DNA of 13,217 nucleotides from CAZWUZ01 sp964637655 [NCBI: uncultured bacterium]. GTDB taxonomy: Bacteria; DAOPZR01. This document shows positions 8,089 to 13,217 of the stretch, in pieces. The position numbers were made by a program, and so were the translations under genes. The notes under the pieces are model-generated. The model saw only the letters and a list, made by a program, of their open reading frames with translations. It did not search any database and was not told the DNA's origin. The stretch's first letter is position 1; each line of letters begins with the position of its first letter. Location of the stretch: NCBI GenBank assembly GCA_964637655.1, contig CAZWUZ010000085.1, forward strand, positions 1-13,217. Direction: 5' to 3'.

Positions 8089-8379
8089 ATGGCACGACGT
8101 GATCTGAAAACGGAAATCATCGCAGCAGCAGCGACTGATGACGCGTTCCGCGCGGAACTGTTGCGCGACCCGCGTGCGGCAATCAGCGCGCGCTTCGGGG
8201 CAACCGTGCCGCCGGCACTGCGCATCGACGTGGTGGAGGATACCGCGGAGCGCGTCACCATCGCCCTGCCGCTGCGTCGCGACGAACTGCCGGAGGGCAT
8301 GCTCGACGCGGTGGCCGGCGGCACCGGCTGCGGCGTTGGCAGCGTGATCGGCCTCATGTCGCCTGGCCCGATCAGCTGA
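8089..8379 (+). CDS. NHLP-type RiPP precursor peptide 2
   Basis: 96 residues, the same length and plan as precursor 1. The 78-residue leader differs from precursor 1 at 11 positions (67 identical). It keeps 'LLRDPRAAISARFG', 'LRIDVVEDTAERVTI' and the 'AVAGG' end. The 18-residue core is TGCGVGSVIGLMSPGPIS. It shares T1, G2, C3, G10, L11, G15, P16 and S18 with core 1 and differs elsewhere, becoming more hydrophobic. The single Cys is again core position 3. The start has a strong ribosome site just upstream. The radical SAM gene begins 8 bases after the stop, so the genes are surely co-transcribed. Conservation of leader over core is what is expected when one maturase serves two substrates, but a recent duplication under little constraint on the core is also possible. 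Confidence 0.88.
   Translation: MARRDLKTEIIAAAATDDAFRAELLRDPRAAISARFGATVPPALRIDVVEDTAERVTIALPLRRDELPEGMLDAVAGGTGCGVGSVIGLMSPGPIS
8323..8376 (+). other. Predicted core peptide of precursor 2
   Basis: 18 codons after the Ala-Gly-Gly end: TGCGVGSVIGLMSPGPIS. One Cys at position 3, with five Gly and hydrophobic residues V, V, I, L, M and I available as partners for a crosslink. Boundary inferred as for core 1. Confidence 0.65.
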
Positions 8380-8387
8380 CCGCGCGC

Positions 8388-9836
8388 ATGCCCGAACAGG
8401 CGGTAGCCGGACTGGCCAACAGCACCGTCTCGTGGATCATCACTGCCCGTTGCCAGAACCGCTGCCGCCACTGTTACATCTTCAACGAATCGACCTACGC
8501 CAGCGAACTCGCGGGCGAACTTGATTATGCCGGCCTGCTGCGGGTGCTCGACAGCATCCTTGCGTTCGAGAAAAAGTATCGCACGCGCTTTGCCACCTTC
8601 GTGCTTGGCGGCGGCGACCCGCTGCTGCATCCCGCCTGGTTCGATCTGGCGCAGCACCTGCACGGACTGGGGCGTGACCTTGCCGTTATCGGCAACCCGG
8701 AAACGCTGACGGACGACAATCTCGACCGGCTGGCGGCGGCCGGGGTGGCGACGTTCCAACTGAGCATCGACGGCCTGGAAGCCGCGCATGACGAATTGCG
8801 CCAGGACGGCAGTTTCCGGCGCACGCTGGCGGCCATTCCCCGCCTCAAGGCGCACGGCATCAAAACCGGGCTGATGTTCACCCTGTCAGAACGCAACCGC
8901 GACGACCTGTTCCCGCTGATTGATTTTCTCGCGGCGGAAACGGCAGCCGACTCCTTTGCCTTCGACCTCTGCTGTCCGACGGGCAACGGGCGGGAGTTGA
9001 CGGTCGGACTCGCTCCGGATGAGGTGGATGCCTGCTGTCGCCGCTACCTGCAGCGCAAGGATGAACTGCGTGCCGCCGGCAGCGCACTGCATCTGGCCGA
9101 GCGGCCGACCGCATTGCGCCTGGCGCGTTTCGCGCGCGGCGAGTTCCATCCGGTGGGGAGCGACGTGCTGGGTGCGGTTTCCGGCTGTGTCTGCGGCTGG
9201 GCTCCGCCGCCCATCCTCGCTGACGGCACCGTCATCCCCTGCCGGCGTATCCCCATTCCGCTGGGGCGCATTCCGGAACAGTCGTTCGAGGAGATATTCC
9301 TCGGGCACGAACTGCTGCGGCGGTTCCGCCGGCGCGAATCGTACGCGGTGTGCGGCAGTTGTGATCTGTACGCGGTCTGCCGCGGCTGCCCGGGCTTCGC
9401 GTACGGGGCGACGGGCGATCCGTTTGCCGCCAACCCGCACTGCTATCGCGACCACTTGCCGGCGACGACAGCGCCGGTGCCCTGCCCGACGCTGGCACTG
9501 CCGCTGGATGCCGCGCCGGCGGAGGAGTTCGCGCTGGTAGCCAGCCATTTCGGCAGCTACCTGCCCGCGCATCGTAACGAACTGCTGTGGCATCCCGCGG
9601 TACTGTCGCTGCTGGTGACCCTGGGGAGCGACGCGGTGCGGCGCCGGGAATTCCTGCGCGATCCGCGGGCGTACGGCGCGGCGCACGGGGTGGTGCTTAC
9701 TGACCTGCAGCTGACGATGGTGGTGCATCTGTTGCAGGGGGTGGCGATGGGGTGGCTGCGGGCGGAAGACCTGCAGGCGCTGGCGGCGTATCAGTTTGCC
9801 GTGGTCGACGTTGACCGTAGTGGGGAGCGGTGTTAG
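8388..9836 (+). CDS. Radical SAM/SPASM peptide maturase
   Basis: 482 residues. The radical SAM motif CxxxCxxC is 'CQNRCRHC' (C22, C26, C29), with 'GGGDP' at 74-78 in place of the usual GGEP and 'FQLSIDGL' at 123-130. A SPASM region follows: C269-x10-G280-x4-C285, then C322-x2-C325-x5-C331-x2-C334 and C352, with C267 spare. That is enough cysteine for two auxiliary iron-sulfur clusters. Such enzymes install thioether, carbon-carbon or other crosslinks in RiPP precursors. The motif begins at residue 22, so there is no N-terminal PqqD-like recognition domain. The last 100 or so residues are an extension that includes 'EFLRDPRAYGAAHGV' (421-435), similar to 'QLLRDPRAAISARFGV' of the leaders. The gene lies 8 bases after precursor 2 without a good ribosome site, suggesting coupling. 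Reaction type is unknown. Confidence 0.93.
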   Translation: MPEQAVAGLANSTVSWIITARCQNRCRHCYIFNESTYASELAGELDYAGLLRVLDSILAFEKKYRTRFATFVLGGGDPLLHPAWFDLAQHLHGLGRDLAVIGNPETLTDDNLDRLAAAGVATFQLSIDGLEAAHDELRQDGSFRRTLAAIPRLKAHGIKTGLMFTLSERNRDDLFPLIDFLAAETAADSFAFDLCCPTGNGRELTVGLAPDEVDACCRRYLQRKDELRAAGSALHLAERPTALRLARFARGEFHPVGSDVLGAVSGCVCGWAPPPILADGTVIPCRRIPIPLGRIPEQSFEEIFLGHELLRRFRRRESYAVCGSCDLYAVCRGCPGFAYGATGDPFAANPHCYRDHLPATTAPVPCPTLALPLDAAPAEEFALVASHFGSYLPAHRNELLWHPAVLSLLVTLGSDAVRRREFLRDPRAYGAAHGVVLTDLQLTMVVHLLQGVAMGWLRAEDLQALAAYQFAVVDVDRSGERC

Positions 9837-9839
9837 GAT
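9811..9839 (+). promoter_or_regulatory. Predicted promoter of the MlaF-like gene
   Basis: TTGACC (9811-9816), 17 bp, then TAGGAT (9834-9839); the -10 box contains the TAG stop of the radical SAM gene. Transcription would start near 9846, leaving about 30 nt before ATG 9876. The gene can therefore be expressed apart from the RiPP operon. Confidence 0.5.
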
Positions 9840-9875
9840 GCAGAACAACGCGGTCACAGGTGCGGTGGAGGACTG

Positions 9876-10718
9876 ATGGCTGATTCCTGTCGCGAGGTCA
9901 TCCGGGTCGAAGACCTGCAGGTGCAGTTTGGCGGCAAGCAGGTGCTGCGCGGCATCGACATGACCGTGTGCGAGGGGCAGAACTACGTCCTCATGGGCGG
10001 CTCGGGTTGCGGCAAGTCGGTGCTGATGAAGAATATCCTGCGCCTGCTGCGCCCCGACGCGGGACGCATCCTGCTGTGGGGCACCGACATCGCCACGCTC
10101 AGTGACGACGAGATGGACGCCCTGCGCCGGAAGATCTCCTACGTGTTCCAGGACGGGGCGCTGCTCAGCAACCTGACGGTGGCGGGTAATGTCGGCTTCG
10201 CCCTGCGCGAGCATACGCACCTGACCCCGGCGGAAATCGCGCGGCGGGTCGACGAAAAACTCGAGTGGGTCAACCTTGCGGGAACGCAGCACCTGCTGCC
10301 GTCGGAACTCTCCGGGGGCATGCGCAAGCGGGTGGCCATCGCCCGCGCCCTGGCGACGGAACCGGACCTGATCTTCTACGACGAGCCGACGACCGGGATG
10401 GACCCGCCGCTGTCAGACACCCTCGACCAGCTCATCTACGACCTCAACCGGCGGCTCAAGTGCACCTCGGTGACCATCACGCATGACCCGGTGGCGGCGT
10501 TCTATTTCGGGAACCGTTTCGGCATGATTCACGCGGGGAAGATGCGCTTCGAGGGGACGCTCGACGAACTGCGCGAGTGCGACGACCGCCATGTGGTCGA
10601 GTTCATCACCCGCCGCCTGCATCCCGACGACCGCCGCCGCCACTACATCACCGGCCTGACCGGGCGCCCCGGCAAACCGTCCTGGCGCCGGGCAGGCGAA
10701 TCCACCCCGCCCGCCTGA
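9876..10718 (+). CDS. MlaF-like ABC transporter ATP-binding protein
   Basis: 280 residues with a complete ABC ATPase core: Walker A 'GGSGCGKS' (41-48), Q-loop Q92, signature 'LSGGM' (145-149), Walker B 'LIFYDE' (165-170) and switch H203. The 'GCGKSVLMKNILRLLRPDAG' stretch, 'ELSGGMRKRVAIARAL' and 'YDEPTTGMDP' are typical of the MlaF/Ttg2A branch, which energises MCE-type phospholipid or organic-solvent transport at the inner membrane. The permease (MlaE) and MCE (MlaD) genes are not next to it: the 3' side is a convergent gene and the 5' side the RiPP operon. GGAGG at 9867-9871 supports the start. It has no peptidase or membrane domain, so it is not by itself a RiPP exporter. The last 30 residues are basic, Pro-rich and probably unstructured. 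Confidence 0.88.
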   Translation: MADSCREVIRVEDLQVQFGGKQVLRGIDMTVCEGQNYVLMGGSGCGKSVLMKNILRLLRPDAGRILLWGTDIATLSDDEMDALRRKISYVFQDGALLSNLTVAGNVGFALREHTHLTPAEIARRVDEKLEWVNLAGTQHLLPSELSGGMRKRVAIARALATEPDLIFYDEPTTGMDPPLSDTLDQLIYDLNRRLKCTSVTITHDPVAAFYFGNRFGMIHAGKMRFEGTLDELRECDDRHVVEFITRRLHPDDRRRHYITGLTGRPGKPSWRRAGESTPPA

Positions 10719-11633
10719 TTACTGTTTTACGCAGCGGACCGCGGGGAGCAGCGCCGCGGCCGCGGCGGGTGCCGCGCAGGCGATGTCCCAGGCCGCGGCG
10801 GAAGCGGCAGCGAGCGCGGCGGCGGCGGTCAGGGTAGGCGGCAGTTCCTGCCCTTCGCTGAGCCCGTACAGCAGCGCCGCACTGAGCACATCACCACAAC
10901 CGATGGCATTGATTTCGCCGACGGGCGGCGGTGTCACCTGCCACACGGCATCTGCCGTTGCCGCATACCACGGCCCGGGCCCGTCGGTAACGACGGCGAG
11001 CAGCCGGGCCTTCCCGGCGAGTTCGCGGGCGGCATCTGACGGCACGGCGGCAGCGAAGGTCCGGGCATATTCCTCGCGATTGCACTTGATGATGTCGGGC
11101 TGCGCGGCGAGCGCCGCGCGCAGCGGGGCGCCGCAGGCGTCGATGAGGACGCGTGCCCCGCGCGCCTGCGCTGTTGCGGTGAGCGCGGCATAAACCGTAT
11201 CGGGACAATCGCGCGGCAGCGTGCCGCACAGCGCCAGCCAGTCACCTTCATTGAGCAGTTCGTCCACCATCGCCATCAGCGCTGCGATTTCGGCCACGGT
11301 CACTGCCGGGGGCGGCTCGAAGACCGCGGTGGCGGGTGCGTCCGCCGTGCGCAGTGTCCACCCCTCGCGCGTCTCCGCGGCGATGCTGACGAAACGGTGC
11401 GGGATGCGGTCGCGGTCGCAACAGGCGCGCACGCGCTCGCCTGTCGCGCCGCCGAAAAAGCCGGTGGCGACAGTCGCTGCGCCGAGGTGCACCAGTTGCC
11501 GGGCGACGTTGATGCCCTTGCCCCCGGCAACTTCCGTGACTGCGGTGGCGCGGTTGATGCCGCCCGCCTGCAGCGACGGCAGGTCGAGCGTCTTGTCGAG
11601 CATCGGGTTGGGCGTGACGGTAACGATGCGCAT
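10719..11633 (-). CDS. PfkB-family sugar kinase (1-phosphofructokinase type)
   Basis: 304 residues. 'VTPNPMLDKTLDL' near the N-terminus, 'EVAGGKGINVARQLVHLG' (34-51) for sugar-phosphate binding, 'KCNREEY' (183-189), 'VVTDGPG' and the anion-hole/catalytic 'NAIGCGDVLSAALLYG' (242-257; D248 as base) place it in the hexose-phosphate kinase branch of PfkB that includes 1-phosphofructokinase and tagatose-6-phosphate kinase. It should phosphorylate a sugar phosphate with ATP in the cytoplasm; which sugar cannot be told. The start is ATG at 11633, which gives the usual 'MRIVTVTPNP' opening. The frame stays open further upstream through the promoter region and into the mutM gene, without homology. The TAA stop touches the convergent MlaF-like stop with no base between. 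No PTS or regulator gene is nearby. Confidence 0.9.
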   Translation of the reverse strand: MRIVTVTPNPMLDKTLDLPSLQAGGINRATAVTEVAGGKGINVARQLVHLGAATVATGFFGGATGERVRACCDRDRIPHRFVSIAAETREGWTLRTADAPATAVFEPPPAVTVAEIAALMAMVDELLNEGDWLALCGTLPRDCPDTVYAALTATAQARGARVLIDACGAPLRAALAAQPDIIKCNREEYARTFAAAVPSDAARELAGKARLLAVVTDGPGPWYAATADAVWQVTPPPVGEINAIGCGDVLSAALLYGLSEGQELPPTLTAAAALAAASAAAWDIACAAPAAAAALLPAVRCVKQ

Positions 11634-11639
11634 GGCGGT

Positions 11640-11669
11640 ATGATACCACAAACCGGACGGGTCGGCCAA
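11640..11669 (-). promoter_or_regulatory. Possible leaderless promoter of the PfkB-family gene
   Basis: On the minus strand: TTGGCC (11669-11664), 18 bp, TATCAT (11645-11640). Transcription would begin at about the A of the ATG (11633), and no Shine-Dalgarno is present, so the transcript may be leaderless. Confidence 0.35.
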
Positions 11670-11679
11670 AGCATACCTA

Positions 11680-11709
11680 TTGACGGGGTGAGCGGGCAGC
11701 AGGTAGGAT
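11680..11709 (+). promoter_or_regulatory. Predicted promoter of mutM
   Basis: TTGACG (11680-11685), 18 bp, TAGGAT (11704-11709). The start would be near 11716, at the GGAGG ribosome site (11716-11720), leaving a very short leader before ATG 11727. Confidence 0.4.
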
Positions 11710-11726
11710 ACGCGCGGAGGAACCGC

Positions 11727-12548
11727 ATGCCGGAACTGCCCGAAGTAGAAACCGTTGTCAGGGGGCTGCAGCGGCTGCGCGGACACTGTTTTGTGCGGGT
11801 CGGCATTCACGCGCCGCGGCTGCGCCATGCGCTGCGGCCGCGCGATTTCGCCCCGGTTACAGGGGAGCGCATCGTGGCGGTGCGCCGCCGTGCCAAGTAC
11901 ATCATCATCGAGTGCGCCAACCGCGCGGCGCTGGTCTGCCATCTCGGGATGACCGGCTCGTTCCGTTTCGTCGCCTGCGCTGACAACCGCGGCAAACATG
12001 ACCATATCGACTGGCAGCTCGACGACGGCAGGTGCCTGCGCTACAACGACCCGCGGCGCTTCGGCAGAGCGGTGGTGGTGCACCTGGTGCGGCGCGGTGC
12101 CGATCCTGACGTGCTGGCGCATCTCGGGCCGGAACCGCTCGGTACGCAGTTTGCCGCGGCGTATCTGTTCGCGGCCACGCGCGGGCGGTCAGCGGCTATC
12201 AAGCCATTTATCATGGACCAGCGTGTCGTGGTCGGGGTGGGAAACATCTATGCCTCCGAGGCGCTGCATCGCGCCGGTATCCGCCCGGGGCGCCACGCGG
12301 GGAAGGTGACGCGCGCGGAATGCGCGCGGCTGGTGACGGAAATCAGGCGCGTACTGCGCATGGCCATACGTGCGGGCGGGACGACCATCAGCGATTACCG
12401 CGACGCGGACGGCAGCGAAGGGAAGTTTGATGTGCGCCTGCGGGTTTACGGGCGCGCAGGAGAAACGTGTGGCGCCTGTGGCGACATAATCCGCCAGCAG
12501 GTGCTTGGCGGCCGTTCCAGTTTCTACTGTCCCTTCTGCCAATCTTGA
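11727..12548 (+). CDS. mutM: Formamidopyrimidine-DNA glycosylase
   Basis: 273 residues, close to E. coli Fpg (269). The enzyme removes oxidised purines such as 8-oxoguanine and nicks the strand in base excision repair. The mature N-terminus 'PELPEVETV' has the catalytic proline (P2) and E3. K57 in 'RRRAKYI' is the conserved lysine. M75 in 'LGMTGSF' and the 'NDPRRFG' motif (R111, F112) are the void-filling residues. 'VGVGNIYASEALHRAGI' is the helix-two-turn-helix DNA-binding element. The C-terminus is a four-cysteine zinc finger ('CGACG' and 'YCPFC') with the conserved arginine in 'GGRSSFYC'. GGAGG at 11716-11720 fixes the start at 11727; the open frame further upstream lacks homology and overlaps the divergent kinase gene. 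It appears to be a complete, ordinary housekeeping gene. Confidence 0.97.
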   Translation: MPELPEVETVVRGLQRLRGHCFVRVGIHAPRLRHALRPRDFAPVTGERIVAVRRRAKYIIIECANRAALVCHLGMTGSFRFVACADNRGKHDHIDWQLDDGRCLRYNDPRRFGRAVVVHLVRRGADPDVLAHLGPEPLGTQFAAAYLFAATRGRSAAIKPFIMDQRVVVGVGNIYASEALHRAGIRPGRHAGKVTRAECARLVTEIRRVLRMAIRAGGTTISDYRDADGSEGKFDVRLRVYGRAGETCGACGDIIRQQVLGGRSSFYCPFCQS

Positions 12549-12558
12549 CGCGTGCGCA

Positions 12559-12576
12559 TATTGCACATATTGCACA
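12559..12576 (+). repeat. Tandem 9-bp direct repeat TATTGCACA x2
   Basis: Copies at 12559-12567 and 12568-12576, in the AT-rich gap between mutM and the HD-GYP gene. Each copy contains TTGCAC, and the second serves as the predicted -35 box. The 9-bp step is near one helical turn, as in some operator arrays, though two copies alone are weak evidence. Confidence 0.55.
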
Positions 12577-12598
12577 CATTAGAATTATATGCTACCAT
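12570..12598 (+). promoter_or_regulatory. Predicted promoter of the HD-GYP gene
   Basis: TTGCAC (12570-12575), 17 bp, TACCAT (12593-12598), in the most AT-rich stretch of the window (about 12557-12615). Transcription would start near 12605, about 25 nt before the ATG. Confidence 0.45.
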
Positions 12599-12629
12599 AC
12601 GTGCAACATTACGTTGAAAGCGGCAGGAC

Positions 12630-13217
12630 ATGGAAAGAGAAGGGCTATTCTACGACCTTATCGACCTTTTAGCCAAGGCGCTCGATTTCGATGAGGGGAT
12701 AAAACTCAATCACGGGCAGCGGGTGGCGGTCATCGCCTATGACATCGCGGCGATGCTGCAGCTGCCCGATCGTGTGCCGCTCTACCTCTGCGCGCTGCTG
12801 CACGACATCGGCGCCATCGGGCTGGCGGACCATATTGTGCACATTTCGCTGCGCAAGGAATCACAGTTGCGCGAAGTGGTGGACCACGCGGTGCGCGGCG
12901 GGCGGGTGTTGCGCCATGTGCCGTACCTGAAAGCGCATCGCCGATCCATCTATGAACACCACGAACATTACAACGGCACGGGCTACCCGCATGGCCTGTG
13001 CGGGGAGGCCATTACGCTGCCGGCGCAGATCATCGGGTTTGCCGACCAGATTGACCTCGCGCTGCGGCGCGGGATCAAGCCCGCCGCGCTGCCCGACGAA
13101 GTGCGGGCCATGCGCGACCGGGAATACGCCGCCATCGTCATCGATGCGTTCTGTGCCCTGCCGCGTCCGGTGCGCACCACCTACGCCAGCGACGCGGCGA
13201 TGCGCACGCGGCACCGC
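12630..13217 (+). CDS. HD-GYP domain protein (partial at window end)
   Basis: 196 codons are visible and the frame is still open at the window edge. The HD-GYP order is present: H28 in 'NHGQRVA', the HD pair H58-D59 in 'LLHDIGAIG', 'YEHHEHYNGTGYP' (108-120) with H110, H111 and the GYP triad, then 'LPAQIIGFADQID' (130-142). HD-GYP proteins hydrolyse cyclic di-GMP in the cytoplasm using a two- or three-metal centre. The usual lysine of 'HDIGK' is alanine here (A62), so activity may be altered. There is no N-terminal sensor domain; about 25 residues precede the first HD-GYP residues. GAAAG at 12616-12620 is the likely ribosome site, since AGGA at 12625-12628 is too close to the ATG. The function of the rest of the protein cannot be seen. 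Confidence 0.85.
   Translation, partial: MEREGLFYDLIDLLAKALDFDEGIKLNHGQRVAVIAYDIAAMLQLPDRVPLYLCALLHDIGAIGLADHIVHISLRKESQLREVVDHAVRGGRVLRHVPYLKAHRRSIYEHHEHYNGTGYPHGLCGEAITLPAQIIGFADQIDLALRRGIKPAALPDEVRAMRDREYAAIVIDAFCALPRPVRTTYASDAAMRTRHR

Noticed and set aside
7777-9836. Spliceotide-type (PlpA-like) chemistry for the NHLP precursors
   Set aside because: That chemistry excises tyramine from a Tyr-containing motif. Neither core has Tyr, so it does not fit.
9838-9876. A 12-codon frame (MQNNAVTGAVED) ending in TGA that overlaps the MlaF-like ATG
   Set aside because: It starts inside the predicted -10 box, upstream of the likely transcription start, so it would not be on that transcript. It is too short to support.
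11397-11726. Upstream extension of mutM
   Set aside because: Fpg needs the N-terminal Pro-Glu after Met removal, and the GGAGG site fixes the start at 11727. The extension is antisense to the kinase gene.

Overview
The window is GC-rich DNA, densely coded on both strands, with no intergenic gap longer than about 100 bases. Two proteins carry lipoprotein signal peptides with non-Asp +2 residues, and one gene encodes an MlaF-type ATPase. These point to a Gram-negative bacterium. The phylum cannot be decided from sequence alone; a Desulfobacterota-like or PVC-like lineage is only a guess. No rRNA, tRNA, CRISPR array or transposase was found.

Layout. Bases 2-76 hold the end of an NfeD-like gene. 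It is followed by a shortened YfhO-like membrane protein (135-1265). Next comes a two-gene unit: NADP-type glutamate dehydrogenase gdhA (1351-2688) and a large protein with a PEP-synthase-type ATP-grasp domain but no phosphohistidine domain (2696-5335). A family 2 glycosyltransferase (5362-6114, minus strand) converges on that unit. A divergent promoter region built around a perfect 16-bp palindrome (6148-6163) separates the glycosyltransferase from a tightly packed plus-strand operon. An MlaF-like ABC ATPase (9876-10718) follows under its own predicted promoter. It abuts a convergent PfkB-family sugar kinase (10719-11633, minus). A second divergent region leads to mutM (11727-12548), then an HD-GYP protein (12630 to the window end).

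The main point of interest is the operon at 6216-9836: a RidA-family protein with a lipoprotein signal, a two-HKD phospholipase-D-like lipoprotein, two 96-residue NHLP-type precursor peptides, and a radical SAM/SPASM enzyme. The two precursors share 67 of 78 leader residues, end the leader in Ala-Gly-Gly, and have 18-residue cores with only 8 identical positions. Each precursor has one cysteine, at core position 3. This looks like a RiPP (ribosomally made, post-translationally modified peptide) locus in which one radical SAM enzyme matures two products. No exporter or leader peptidase gene is visible. The two lipoprotein partners are unusual for a RiPP locus, and their role is unknown.

Seven promoter-like sites share a clear sigma70 pattern (TTGAC-like box, 17-18 bp, TA-N-N-AT box), which helps define the transcription units.
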